This document shows positions 18,241 to 27,836 of a stretch of DNA of 64,000 bases, in pieces. The translations under genes and the position numbers were made by a program. The notes under the pieces are model-generated. The model saw nothing but the letters and a program-made list of their open reading frames with translations. It searched no databases and had not been told where the DNA came from. Where the stretch lies: contig NZ_CP035758.1 of assembly GCF_004208415.1 (NCBI RefSeq), positions 9,548,001-9,612,000 on the forward strand, given 5' to 3'. How positions within the stretch are numbered: the stretch's first letter is position 1; each line of letters begins with the position of its first letter. This stretch comes from Ktedonosporobacter rubrisoli. Its GTDB lineage: Bacteria > Chloroflexota > Ktedonobacteria > Ktedonobacterales > Ktedonobacteraceae.

Positions 18241-20442
18241 CTATTTTTTCCTATTTTTTTTGCGCGACTCTTTAGCTATTTTATGTTTGGCGCGTTTATT
18301 AATCTCGTATTTTCTAGAATTGGTGCTTAGTAATGGACCGAATTGCTCAGTCCTCTTCGGCTCGTAGGTGAAGTGAAGTACACTCACTTGCCGCTCAACT
18401 GCGGCTTGCTCTTCCTGGGGCTTCTCCCAGGAGACGCACACGTTTCTATCCACTTTTCCCGCTTCAAAAGCGCTCTGAATGAGTGCATCGGCCTCTGTGG
18501 CTTTCATTTCGACGAGATTATTAATGAGGAAAGCGTTCAAAAGTGCTGGATTCTCTGCAAAGTGCTCTAATTGCTGGGTCAGGAGAGCGATGCAGGCCTG
18601 GCGCTCATGCGGATGCCTGGCGCAGATTCTACTGATAGCCTGAATTGCCGCGCGGCGTGGGTAGAGCTCCTGCTTTGCATCTGCTATAAATGCGCTCAGC
18701 CGGGGCAGGGCCTCTGCTCCAATCGTGCCATAAAATTCCTGTAGGGCCTCTGCCATCCAATCGTTGTTGAGCTCGGTAAAAAGTGGAAGTAGAGGCTCGA
18801 CTGCTTCTTTCGCCTGTAGTTGCGTCAAGGCACGCAAGGCGTGGACGGGAGCGGCAAATTCAAAATCATTGGCCTCGTCGCGGATCAGCTCTTTATTCGT
18901 GGCAAGTTGGATCAGCTCCGGTACATGCTCTGGCCGTATGCCAAACTCCTGAGGATAGTTAATCCATTCTTGCTCTACGAATGGCTCTAGAGGGCGATAG
19001 GCGAGTAATCTATGAGCTGGCGTGGCATCAGACGTCTCAGGAATCTCTTCGGGAATTCCAGACTGAGTTTGTGGCTCCGGCTCAGAATTTTCAGCGGGCG
19101 AAGGCTGTGGCTCCAGTGCGAGTCCTGGCTCTGCGGAAAACCCAGATTCTGCGCTTTGTGCGGGCGGCGCTGGGATATCTGCCGCCGGCGTTTGTGCGGG
19201 CGCAAGTGTCACTTCTTCGAGATCTGAGCCCTGGGTCAGGTCTGGCTTCAGTTCTGCAGAGCGCCCGGAAATAGTTGGGATGGCTGTTGTAGTAATTTTC
19301 GTGGTTTCACGCAGCATCCTGCGCGCGGCAACTGCTACCGGATCAACGTCTAGCAAGGCCAGACAGTCGCGGGTAGAACATCCCTCTGGTGTGCCAAGCG
19401 AATGGTCGCGATAGAAGCAGGGCATGCAGGGAAGATCGAGGCGCACTACAGTTGCCAGTTTAGAGGTTGGATCGCCAGTGTAAGGGCCCCAGGCTTTATG
19501 GTTAGTGAGGCCAAAGATGGCCACGGTTGGCGTTCCAACTGCTGTAGCCAGATGCATAAGTGCCGAATCGTTGCCTACAAGGAGATCGGCATGTTGTAGG
19601 GCCGCCGCGGCAACTTTGATACTCCCTTTGCCGGCCAGGCTGCGCACAGGCATAGCTGAGCGCATCAGGCTGCTAATATGCTGATGTAGCTCGACCTCTT
19701 CTGGCCCGCCCATTAACACGAGCTGACCCCCTGCATCCTCAAATAGCGTATCGGCCAGGGCGGCAAAGCGTTCTGGAGCCCAGCGGCGCGCCGTGCTATA
19801 ACCGCCGCTGCCCGGATGCATAGCGATGATGGGACGTGGCAGGTCTAGCGGGGAATGATCTTCATATATCAGTTGGCGCCCCTCTGCTTGCTCCTTTTCG
19901 CTAAGAGGTAGTTCCAAGCGCTTGTTCTTAATGGTGGCTCCGGCGGCTTGCGCGATAGCCATGCTATATTCGGCCTCGTGCATTGCGCCAAAGCCCTGGT
20001 CGGGGACGCGCACGTTCAAAAACCAGCCATGCCCGTTGTCAAGGCCTATGCGCCATCTAGCGCCAGTAGCGCGCATGAGGGCCTGGTGCTTATAGCGTCC
20101 AAAGCGAAGCGTGAGGTGGTGAAAGAGCAATACTGCATCATAATGTCCATCGCGCAAGGTATGCCAGAGAGGCGTGAGGTGGAGCAAATTATGGGGATGC
20201 TTAATCATCTGCTGGGGGTAATCAAAGAGATATTTATTAAGGACGATAATATTGTCGATAACCTCCCAGTCGTTAAGCAGACCCGCTGAATCTGGCGTGA
20301 CCAGCAGATCGATACGAGCCAGTGGATAGCTCTCGCGCAGCGCTCGTAGCGCCGGCGTGGAAAGAAGCAAGTCTCCAATGCCAGCCAGCTTGACCACGAG
20401 AATATGGGCGTTTGCTGGAAGCGTGATATGACTTTTATGCAT
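18241..20442 (-). CDS. Glycosyltransferase family 9 fused to a HEAT-like repeat domain
   Basis: A 733-residue fusion. Residues 1-350 form a complete family-9 enzyme (VVKLAGIGDLLLSTPALRAL at the start, MHPGSGGYSTARRWAPERFA, and GNDSALMHLATAVGTPTVAIFG). A Pro/Glu/Ala-rich linker of about 90 residues follows (roughly 385-475), then helical repeats of HEAT/PBS-lyase character (HALRALTQLQAKEAVEPLL, PRRAAIQAISRICARHP) to about residue 680, ending in a very basic Lys/Arg tail. Most family-9 proteins are about 350 residues. The extension probably mediates protein contacts. It is the last gene of an operon after a second family-9 enzyme and an acetyltransferase. Confidence 0.85.
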   Translation of the reverse strand: MHKSHITLPANAHILVVKLAGIGDLLLSTPALRALRESYPLARIDLLVTPDSAGLLNDWEVIDNIIVLNKYLFDYPQQMIKHPHNLLHLTPLWHTLRDGHYDAVLLFHHLTLRFGRYKHQALMRATGARWRIGLDNGHGWFLNVRVPDQGFGAMHEAEYSMAIAQAAGATIKNKRLELPLSEKEQAEGRQLIYEDHSPLDLPRPIIAMHPGSGGYSTARRWAPERFAALADTLFEDAGGQLVLMGGPEEVELHQHISSLMRSAMPVRSLAGKGSIKVAAAALQHADLLVGNDSALMHLATAVGTPTVAIFGLTNHKAWGPYTGDPTSKLATVVRLDLPCMPCFYRDHSLGTPEGCSTRDCLALLDVDPVAVAARRMLRETTKITTTAIPTISGRSAELKPDLTQGSDLEEVTLAPAQTPAADIPAPPAQSAESGFSAEPGLALEPQPSPAENSEPEPQTQSGIPEEIPETSDATPAHRLLAYRPLEPFVEQEWINYPQEFGIRPEHVPELIQLATNKELIRDEANDFEFAAPVHALRALTQLQAKEAVEPLLPLFTELNNDWMAEALQEFYGTIGAEALPRLSAFIADAKQELYPRRAAIQAISRICARHPHERQACIALLTQQLEHFAENPALLNAFLINNLVEMKATEADALIQSAFEAGKVDRNVCVSWEKPQEEQAAVERQVSVLHFTYEPKRTEQFGPLLSTNSRKYEINKRAKHKIAKESRKKNRKK

Positions 20443-20459
20443 AGTTTTCTCGCTAGTTC

Positions 20460-21287
20460 CTAGAACAGAGATCGGTCATAGTGTCGTATAGTGCAGTAAT
20501 CCTGAAAACCGAGACGGCGATAAATATTTTCACTCATCTCAGTCGGCGAGAGAACTGCTATTCTATATCCTAGCTTACGGATCTCATGCAAAATATGTTG
20601 GGTCATAATTGTGCCATAGCCTTTTCGCCTCGCTTCTGGAATGGTGGCGATACCATAGATGCCCGCTACACCAGCGTGTAAGAATAATGAGCCCATGGCG
20701 ACGGGGACGCCATCTTGCCAGCCAAGATAATGATGCCACTGCTTGCCAGCTCCAAAGCCAATAGAGACGTAGCATTCGTAGTAGTTCTGCGCCTTTTCGG
20801 GCTTTGAGTCAAAGCCCTGGATCTCGATAGCGCGTAAGTTTTTTAGGGTTTCTGCGTCTTCAGCCTCTTTGATTTCAAAGGTTGGGGGAAGTTGAACGGG
20901 CTCTTCGCCGATAGCTTGAATATCGGCTACCATGCCGATTGTTTTATCTGCATACGTGAAGCCATGAGCTTCTAGCTGCCTGGCCAGGTGGGCGGGTCGC
21001 GTCGAAGGGCCTATGGACCAGCCAATAAAGTCTACCTTGCGCGCTTTAAAAAGGTCGAGCGTTTCATTGATTCTACGGTCAACATAGGCAGGATCTTCGT
21101 CGAGAAAGTGCGAGATCAGGACGCCATTGAGATAAGGGCGGCCAGTATAAAACCAGAGCAGTTCTGCATCCTCATGGAGTTCAGCGCCAGCTAAACCCTG
21201 GCCAAAGCAGGCCATCTCACCAGAGAGGTTGGCTTCTGCGGCGGCGGGAAGCTCCGGATCTGCTAAGTTCTTGAATATTTTGCTCAT
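20460..21287 (-). CDS. GNAT-family N-acetyltransferase
   Basis: A 275-residue protein whose C-terminal half has the acetyl-CoA binding pattern IYGIATIPEARRKGYGTIM, followed by YRRLGFQDY, the usual GNAT ending. The N-terminal half is a second, degenerate GNAT-like unit. Start ATG overlaps the stop of the upstream glycosyltransferase (ATGA), so translation is coupled. In this context it could acetylate a sugar or glycan precursor, but general GNAT substrates are too varied to say. Confidence 0.82.
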   Translation of the reverse strand: MSKIFKNLADPELPAAAEANLSGEMACFGQGLAGAELHEDAELLWFYTGRPYLNGVLISHFLDEDPAYVDRRINETLDLFKARKVDFIGWSIGPSTRPAHLARQLEAHGFTYADKTIGMVADIQAIGEEPVQLPPTFEIKEAEDAETLKNLRAIEIQGFDSKPEKAQNYYECYVSIGFGAGKQWHHYLGWQDGVPVAMGSLFLHAGVAGIYGIATIPEARRKGYGTIMTQHILHEIRKLGYRIAVLSPTEMSENIYRRLGFQDYCTIRHYDRSLF

Positions 21288-22603
21288 GAATGTTGGGACT
21301 CCTTATGCTCTACTGGTCTATGAGAATCTTGCTGTAATTTCTCACAAACTATGGAATAGACCTGGGTTGGCGTAATATTTTTCATACATTGTGTTGTAAA
21401 GAATCTACAGTCAGCCGGGCTTTTGGCATCATAGCAAGGGCTGCACCAGATGTCGCTACGCAAGATGGTGGCTTGGGGGCTGACTGGACCACTTAAGGCC
21501 GGATCTGTAGGACCATGAATAGCTATCAATGGAGTACCCACGGCCGCAGCAATGTGCATAGGTCCGCTATCGCCAGTGATCATCAGATCGGCGTGCTGGA
21601 GCAGAGCGGCGAGTTGGGCCAGACTTGTTTTTCCGGCCAGATTGATGGGATGGGCATGCAGGCGCCGTGTGATCTTCTCAATAAGTGGGATATCAGCGGG
21701 AGCGCCTGTGAGAACTACATTACAGTGATCTTCTTGCATGAGACGATCTATGAGCGTAGCCCAGTATGGAATAGGCCAGCGCTTGGATTGTCCATTATTT
21801 GAGCTGACATGGCAGGCAATTAAAGGCAGCTTTTCCTGCATGCCCGCTGCCTTGAGCATTTGTGCGATTTCGTGGCGTGCTTGCTCATCCACATAAAGGC
21901 GCGGAATGCGATCCTCGGGAATGACTTCGACTCCGGCGGCTCTGGCCAATTGCAGGCAATAATCTACCTCGTGCTGATGATCTTGTGGGCCCCAATGCTG
22001 GCCGGCAACTTTATCGGTTAAGAAGCCTGGATAGCTTTCCTGGGCAAAGCCAAGGCGTCTTTTAGCTCCGCTGAGCAGAGCCAGGATGCTGGCCCACGGG
22101 CCAAAGACACTTACGGCAAGATCGTAGTGGCGAGCCTGCAAGCGCTGTTGCAGCTGCTTAGCCTCATGCCAGTGCTGGGGCTGTAGTAAGGCTTTGGGAC
22201 GCCGCCAGATATTTGGATCGTATGTAATGACATTGCTAATATCGGGATCGGCAGCTATAACTTTAGCGCTGGAGGGCAAAGCCAATAGATCAATCTCGGC
22301 GTCTGGATAGGTGCGCTTTAAGGCTCGTACGACAGTCAATGAAAGCACTAGATCGCCGATGAGATCGAGGCGAATCACCAGAATGCGCCTGGGGAAGAAA
22401 TTGTAAGCTCGTAAGGGTTGATAGTGCTTGAAGCCTTGCTGCAACCTGAGATAGGCCCCATAGCCGCCTAGCAGGAAGTAAATAGCAGTGAGTAGCGCGT
22501 GCTTGCTTCCATGCACCACAGTATTGCGGAGCTTGCGCTGTGAGGTTGGTTGGGATGGATAGCCATAATCATCTATGCTGTCTGGCTGTGTTATTTGTGT
22601 CAT
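21284..22603 (-). CDS. Glycosyltransferase family 9
   Basis: A 439-residue enzyme. After an N-terminal extension with a hydrophobic segment (HALLTAIYFLLGGYGAYL), the family motif LVIRLDLIGDLVLSLTVVRALK appears near residue 75, then NNGQSKRWPIPYWATLIDRL and GDSGPMHIAAAVGTPLIAIHG. Several late Cys (CSPCYDAKSPADC, QCMKNI) are shared with the other family-9 enzymes here. AGGAATTAAG precedes ATG. It is the first gene of a three-gene operon with the acetyltransferase and the HEAT-fused glycosyltransferase. Confidence 0.88.
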   Translation of the reverse strand: MTQITQPDSIDDYGYPSQPTSQRKLRNTVVHGSKHALLTAIYFLLGGYGAYLRLQQGFKHYQPLRAYNFFPRRILVIRLDLIGDLVLSLTVVRALKRTYPDAEIDLLALPSSAKVIAADPDISNVITYDPNIWRRPKALLQPQHWHEAKQLQQRLQARHYDLAVSVFGPWASILALLSGAKRRLGFAQESYPGFLTDKVAGQHWGPQDHQHEVDYCLQLARAAGVEVIPEDRIPRLYVDEQARHEIAQMLKAAGMQEKLPLIACHVSSNNGQSKRWPIPYWATLIDRLMQEDHCNVVLTGAPADIPLIEKITRRLHAHPINLAGKTSLAQLAALLQHADLMITGDSGPMHIAAAVGTPLIAIHGPTDPALSGPVSPQATILRSDIWCSPCYDAKSPADCRFFTTQCMKNITPTQVYSIVCEKLQQDSHRPVEHKESQHS

Positions 22604-22740
22604 CTTAATTCCTGTAAATCAATCATTGAGCTTTCTGTGACTGCATTATAGGGACACTTATAGAAAGTTGCAATCCCCGCAACCAGTTGAGCCACCGGTG
22701 ATGATGGGCTTGAGCCGGGTCTCGGGGCATAGAGTATCGT

Positions 22741-22793
22741 CGGTATGGGCTGGCATACCAACTAATGCGAATGGCTAAATCCCATCACGGGAT
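22741..22793 (-). terminator. Tandem short hairpins downstream of the DUF3891 gene
   Basis: Two hairpins, GGTATG-loop-CATACC (22741-22756) and AATCCC-loop-GGGATT (22777-22793), directly follow the gene ending at 22808. A T run is lacking, so termination is likely but not certain. Confidence 0.4.
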
Positions 22794-22807
22794 TGAGTGC
22801 TGAAGGC

Positions 22808-23599
22808 TCAGGCATCTTCAGGCCTCAGTTGGAAGCGCAAGGTGATCCAGGGGGCCTGGGTCAGGGCCTGGCGCATCTTGTCCTGGTCTGTAAAGGTTTG
22901 CTCTAAGCGTCTTCCTTCGCAGATAAAGGTCACGCTCTTCTTCTCAAATGGCCAGGGATTGAGAGTCATCCTGGTTGTATCCTCGCTTTGGGGTGTGAGC
23001 GTCAGGGTTGTAAAGGCTGTGCTGGCGGGCACCTGCGCAATGGTTCTCGGCTGGGACCTGCCGAAGCAGAGAAGAAGCGATAGGGCATCCCAGGCTCGTA
23101 TCAATTTCTGATTGCGTGCGATAATCTCTGGTTTCGCGTAGGTAGAGTAGTAGGGGTCCTGGCGCAATCCATTGAGCAGTTCTTGCTGAAGTGCATATTC
23201 ATGGTCGCTAAACGCTTGCCAGTCCTGGTTCGGCTCTTGGGCAAGGCGCGGCTTATCGAAGTCCTCATACAGGCTGGTGAAGTGCATAGAGACGAGGAGC
23301 GCCGCGTAACGACTCTGCGGGATCTCAAGAGAAGAAGCGCTGGAGATAATGGAGAGTCGCATAGGCTGTGGGGTATCCAGAAAGCTATAGGGGCGACCCG
23401 TGTGCGGATTAAGCGCGGGCGCGGTTTCCCAGACTGCATGGGCTATATCGTGCTGCGCAGCGGCCAGGCAAACTTCCTCGTAGGGAGAGAAATAGCCAAA
23501 CTGCTCATTGCCCCAGGCTCTAGCTATTTGTCCGGCGAGCCAGGCATGAGCGGGTTGACCGATAGCAATCAGACCGCCCTTATCTTCGCGGTATAACAT
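22808..23599 (-). CDS. DUF3891-family protein
   Basis: A 263-residue protein starting MLYREDKGGLIAIGQPAHAWL, the typical opening of DUF3891 proteins, with an internal HD-like segment CLAAAQHDIAHAVWE and a conserved HFTSLYEDF stretch. The family is widespread and uncharacterised; the spaced His/Asp residues suggest a metal-dependent fold, which is inference. ATG has GGGAAAGG upstream. Monocistronic, between the glycosyltransferase operon and the peptide-binding proteins. Confidence 0.75.
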   Translation of the reverse strand: MLYREDKGGLIAIGQPAHAWLAGQIARAWGNEQFGYFSPYEEVCLAAAQHDIAHAVWETAPALNPHTGRPYSFLDTPQPMRLSIISSASSLEIPQSRYAALLVSMHFTSLYEDFDKPRLAQEPNQDWQAFSDHEYALQQELLNGLRQDPYYSTYAKPEIIARNQKLIRAWDALSLLLCFGRSQPRTIAQVPASTAFTTLTLTPQSEDTTRMTLNPWPFEKKSVTFICEGRRLEQTFTDQDKMRQALTQAPWITLRFQLRPEDA

Positions 23600-23864
23600 A
23601 TGTGCTAGCCTTTCCCAATAATATTTTCATATAGCCATAAAGAGGGATTACTCTATCCTGATTGTATGATATTCAACCTGCCAAACAGAGAAGAAGATAG
23701 ATTTCGGCAGTCTTGAGAGGCTTTTCGCTACTATTTGATGTTGCTGTGAGAAGGGCAAATTTTTGCCTGGTTCTGCCATCGAGCGCAAGGAATGTCAGAA
23801 GGTTCGCCGAGAGGAAGAGAGGTAGGGCGCGCCCGGAGAGAGCGGCCCTGCCTTGGAGAACTGT

Positions 23865-25610
23865 TTATTGATAGTGGCTTGTGTTAGCGCATGGCGACTG
23901 AGTAGTGATGTACATCTTTGCCATGTCATCGGGAGTGGTTCCATAGGTCAGGCTGCTCCAGTTGACCACGCAGGGCTTGAGAACATAGAGGTTCCTTACC
24001 TGAAAGATCGGAAGCCAGGCTACGTCGTTGACAAGTTGCTGCTCTGCCTGATCATATTGCTGCATACGCTGGGCCTGGTCTGTCGTATTGGCATCGGCTT
24101 TTTGAATGAGCTGCTGAGTTTGCAGTTGCTGAGCCGCATCAGAAGAGCTGTTCTGACCATAGTTAGGGAGATTTGTCCCTGAACCTTTGCCAAACTGATT
24201 ATTTGTCCAGTTTTCGGGATCGGGCGTTCCGCCCCAGGCTATGGATGCGGCCATAACATTACTATTGCCAACAGAGCCAACGATGGACGAGATGAGTTTA
24301 TTGGTATCCATATCATCTATTTTGACATTGATACCTAGATTGTTTTGCCACATTTGCTGAGCTACAGCGAAGAGATTGCGCGCATCCTCAGCGCCGCCCG
24401 ATGTGACCGAGAAGACAATGGGTGGCAACGTCGCGCGGGTCAGGCCCTCTTCCTTTAAGCCTTCATCAAAGAGTTGACGGGCAAGTTTGGGATCGCCAGC
24501 TGTACCTTTCACACCAGCCGGGCCTATCAGATTAGGATTATAGCCGTTAGCGCCTTGCGGTATGATATGGTTTGAGGGAATGTAGGTGCCTTTATAGATT
24601 TTCTGCGTAATCTCATCCTTATTGAGAGCGAGAGCAAAAGCCTGGCGAATTTTGATGTTGTCAAAAGGCTTCACCAGATAGTTCATCAGAAAGAAGCTGA
24701 TCTGTAGCGCCAGGTCCTGGTGAAATTGGTGATCGGGTAGCGCTTTGGCTTCGTCGAGCTTTACCTTGGGCACTGTCGCAAAATCGAGTCCATTCACCTG
24801 ATAAGAACGATAGCTTGTATCTGCCGTGGAAAAGAAAGGACGCGCAATCATTCTTAGCTGTGGCTTTTTCCCAAAGTAGTAGGGATTGGGGGTAAAGTCG
24901 ATTTCCTTACCGTGATCAAATTTGGAGACGATCCAGGCTCCGCTGCCACCGCCTTGATTCAGGTGTTGAGTGAAATCCTTGCCATATTTCTCAACTGCTT
25001 GTTTTTCAACAATATAGCCTTCCTGGAACGTGAGTCCATCAAGAAAATAAGCTGCTGGCACGCTTGTTTTGATGATGGCTGTATGCGGATCTGGAGCCAG
25101 CAGGCTATCGCCGATAAGCGTTTTAAGCTTGCCGGCTTGCAGCTTGTCAGAATCTTTGATCGGAGCCAGAAAATTAGCAAAGCCTGCTTTAGTATCAGGG
25201 AGCAGAACGCGATTGTAGCTATAGACTACATCAGCTGATGTGACAGGGGTACCGTCGCTCCACTTAGCATTATCCCGCAGTTTGAAGGTCCAGGTCAGGC
25301 CATCTGAGCTGGTAGAATAGCTTGAGGCCAGATCAGGTATAAGTTTGCCCTGGCTATTATACTGAACCAGTCCGCTATAGATAAGGCCGATCGCAGCGCC
25401 TGAATAGGCATCAGTGGCAAGGGCAGGATCAAGCGTGGCGATATCGCTAATCCCTTCATAAGGCCAGGCAAGAACCTGTTGCTTATCGGGAGCCTTGCTA
25501 ACCTGTCCTGTCGTCGGACTGCTAGGGCTGCTACAGGAGGCTAAGAGCGTAGTGAGGACGATGGCGGCAAATGTGAGGAACTTCCAGGTGGCTCTCGTGC
25601 TCCATTGCAT
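23865..25610 (-). CDS. ABC transporter substrate-binding lipoprotein, family 5 (oligopeptide type)
   Basis: A 581-residue OppA/DppA-type protein. Signal peptide with lipobox LLASC (Cys26), then the family hallmarks: TLDPALATDAYSG, DGLTWTFKLRDNAKWSDGTPVTSADVVYSYNR and FDNIKIRQAFALALNKDEI. It should capture peptides outside the membrane and deliver them to an ABC permease, but no permease or ATPase gene lies in the window. AAAGGAGATAT precedes ATG. It is a close tandem paralog of the next gene upstream (25863-27623), sharing even the terminal block P-C-ANTS-YQ. Confidence 0.92.
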   Translation of the reverse strand: MQWSTRATWKFLTFAAIVLTTLLASCSSPSSPTTGQVSKAPDKQQVLAWPYEGISDIATLDPALATDAYSGAAIGLIYSGLVQYNSQGKLIPDLASSYSTSSDGLTWTFKLRDNAKWSDGTPVTSADVVYSYNRVLLPDTKAGFANFLAPIKDSDKLQAGKLKTLIGDSLLAPDPHTAIIKTSVPAAYFLDGLTFQEGYIVEKQAVEKYGKDFTQHLNQGGGSGAWIVSKFDHGKEIDFTPNPYYFGKKPQLRMIARPFFSTADTSYRSYQVNGLDFATVPKVKLDEAKALPDHQFHQDLALQISFFLMNYLVKPFDNIKIRQAFALALNKDEITQKIYKGTYIPSNHIIPQGANGYNPNLIGPAGVKGTAGDPKLARQLFDEGLKEEGLTRATLPPIVFSVTSGGAEDARNLFAVAQQMWQNNLGINVKIDDMDTNKLISSIVGSVGNSNVMAASIAWGGTPDPENWTNNQFGKGSGTNLPNYGQNSSSDAAQQLQTQQLIQKADANTTDQAQRMQQYDQAEQQLVNDVAWLPIFQVRNLYVLKPCVVNWSSLTYGTTPDDMAKMYITTQSPCANTSHYQ

Positions 25611-25812
25611 GAAAGATATCTCCTTTCACCAATACGTGGGACGAAACAAATTATGAAGATAAACGTGGAACTAGCAAAAAAACTAGTTAATTGATATACG
25701 TTATCATGTTTCGCTTATTTCTCGTCGATATAGCTTGCATTCGGTCAGGATTCCTGGCGTTGTGAGGTGCTAGCTTTGCACTGGCAAATTATAAGGGGGG
25801 CTCTTGAAGAAG

Positions 25813-25853
25813 GCAGAAGTGGAACGAACTGGTGAGATCCGTTCCACTTCTGC
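25813..25853 (-). terminator. Strong hairpin terminator
   Basis: A perfect 14-bp stem, GCAGAAGTGGAACG against CGTTCCACTTCTGC, with a 13-nt loop, starts 10 bp beyond the stop of the upstream peptide-binding gene. It separates the two tandem paralogs into distinct transcripts. Confidence 0.75.
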
Positions 25854-25862
25854 TATAGAAGG

Positions 25863-27623
25863 CTATTGGTAACTGCTTGTGTTAGCGCAAGGAGCCTTGT
25901 TAGAGATATGGATGTTGGCCCAGTCACCGGCTGTTGGGCTAAATGCACCGCCGTGCCAATCCTCTACGCAGGGCTTCAAGACATAAACAGTGGTTTTCTG
26001 GGTGTAAGGTATCCAGGACACCTGATCCACAAGTTGCTGTTCGGCCTGCTGATATTGCTGCATACGCTCATCGTGATTCTCAGTATTGGCATCTGCTTTT
26101 GCCAGTAGCTCTATGACCTTATTTTGCTGCTCCATCAGGGGAGTTTTATTCTGGTCATAGTTTGAGAAGTTGGTGCCCGAGCCAGGGCTGAACTGATTAG
26201 AAGTCCAGTTTTGCGGATCGGCGGTTCCGCTCCAACCAATAATCGTGGCCATAACATTAGTATTGCCGGCCGAACCGGTGATGCTGGTCACGAGCTGATT
26301 GAACTCCATATCATTGATTTTTACCTGAATATTGAGCGCTGCTTGCCACATCTGCTGCATGACGGCGAATGCGTTACGCATATCTTGCGAACCATTTGAG
26401 GAAACCGAGAAGACGATCTGCGGCATAGTTGCGCGGGTCAGGCCTTCCTCCTGCAAGCCTTCTTCGAAAAGCTTTTTGGCGAGCGCAGGGTCTCCAGATG
26501 TGGTTTTTGCGCCAGCAGGGCCAACAAGATTGGGATTATAGCCAGCCGCACCCTCTGGGATAATATGGTTTGTCGGAACAAGCGTGCCCTTGAAGACTTT
26601 CTGCGCTATCTCGTCCTTATTGAGAGCAAGAGCGAAAGCCTGGCGAATTTTCGTGTTGTCAAACGGCTTGACCATGTAGTTGAGAGCGATGAAATTGATG
26701 CGCAAGGCAGGGTCCTGGTGGAATTGTCCATCCGGGAGAGCTTTGGCTTGCGCGAGATTAGGCGTAGGAACGCTTGCCATGTCGGAATTGTTGACTTGAT
26801 AGTCTTTGTAGCTGGTATCAATAGAATTGGTGAATGGGCGTACTAGTAGCTTCAGTTGCGGCTTTTGCCCGTAATAGTATGTGTTGGGCACAAAATCGAG
26901 CTCTTTGTTGTGCTGGTACTTGGAGATCTTCCACAGACCAGCACCGCCTCCTTCGCCAAGATGGTTAATGAAATCCTGACCATACTTTTGCACAAAGCTT
27001 TTTTCAACTATGTATGCCACACTGGTAGCTGTCAGGGCATCAAGGAAATAAGCTATTTTCTTTTCGGTCACGATTGTGACGGTCTTTGGATCAGGGGCCA
27101 GCAGGCTTGTGCCGATGAGCGTTTTGATTTTACCTGCTGAGAGCTTTTTCGCATCTTTAATTGGACCCAGGAAGTTGGCAGCAAAGTTAGATTTGGTGGC
27201 AGGTTGAAGCGCCCGATCAAGGCTATAGACAACATCTTCAGATGTCACGGGATTGCCGTCGCTAAACTTTGCATCGTCGCGCAGCTTAAAAGTCCAGCGT
27301 AGCCCATCGGGGCTGATTGTGTAGCTTGCAGCCAGGTCGGGAACAATTTCGCCTTTATTGTTGACCTGTACGAGTCCGTTGAATAGCAGCTCAATAGATT
27401 GGGCGGAATAGACATCTGATTGATGGGCGGGATCGAGCGTAGCGATATCTTGTACGCCTTCGTAGGGCCAGACAAAGATCTGTTTATCTTCGGGCAATTT
27501 ATTTGATGTAGGAGTAGTTGTCGTGTTGGTTCCGCCTCCTCCACAGGCGGTAAGTAATGTGATAAGAGTAATGATGCCTAAAGGAAACATGAGTTTCCAG
27601 GTGATCGTTTTGCGCAAGGGCAT
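25863..27623 (-). CDS. ABC transporter substrate-binding lipoprotein, family 5 (oligopeptide type), paralog
   Basis: About 586 residues from ATG 27623, chosen because AAAAAGGAGATAG precedes it; the frame extends to 27680 without a ribosome site. Lipobox LLTAC (Cys27) is followed by a Gly/Thr-rich linker, then TLDPAHQSDVYSAQ, DGLRWTFKLRDDAKFSDGNPVTSEDVVYSLDR and FDNTKIRQAFALALNKDEIAQ. It is similar along its whole length to the neighbour at 23865-25610, indicating tandem duplication. No transporter membrane or ATPase components are adjacent, so it must share a permease encoded elsewhere. Confidence 0.92.
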   Translation of the reverse strand: MPLRKTITWKLMFPLGIITLITLLTACGGGGTNTTTTPTSNKLPEDKQIFVWPYEGVQDIATLDPAHQSDVYSAQSIELLFNGLVQVNNKGEIVPDLAASYTISPDGLRWTFKLRDDAKFSDGNPVTSEDVVYSLDRALQPATKSNFAANFLGPIKDAKKLSAGKIKTLIGTSLLAPDPKTVTIVTEKKIAYFLDALTATSVAYIVEKSFVQKYGQDFINHLGEGGGAGLWKISKYQHNKELDFVPNTYYYGQKPQLKLLVRPFTNSIDTSYKDYQVNNSDMASVPTPNLAQAKALPDGQFHQDPALRINFIALNYMVKPFDNTKIRQAFALALNKDEIAQKVFKGTLVPTNHIIPEGAAGYNPNLVGPAGAKTTSGDPALAKKLFEEGLQEEGLTRATMPQIVFSVSSNGSQDMRNAFAVMQQMWQAALNIQVKINDMEFNQLVTSITGSAGNTNVMATIIGWSGTADPQNWTSNQFSPGSGTNFSNYDQNKTPLMEQQNKVIELLAKADANTENHDERMQQYQQAEQQLVDQVSWIPYTQKTTVYVLKPCVEDWHGGAFSPTAGDWANIHISNKAPCANTSSYQ

Positions 27624-27812
27624 GGGCCTATCTCCTTTTTGGTCGAGGATACCTGAGCTAGCGAGGACTATACACTGCACGCTTGTATAGTATTACGTCC
27701 CAAATAAGGGCATTTCTCACTAGTAATATATCCATTAGGAAATATTGATTGTTGAGTTATGCGGAGAACACTGCTTGGTGAGGCTTGCCCGGGCCTGGTA
27801 TATAGCGCAGGC

Positions 27813-27836
27813 TTCATAGAGAAAACGCTCTATGAA
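27813..27836 (-). terminator. Hairpin overlapping the stop codon of the frameshifted glycosyltransferase
   Basis: TTCATAGAG pairs with CTCTATGAA across a 6-nt loop, containing the TAG stop at 27830. It is probably the operon terminator. Confidence 0.5.
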
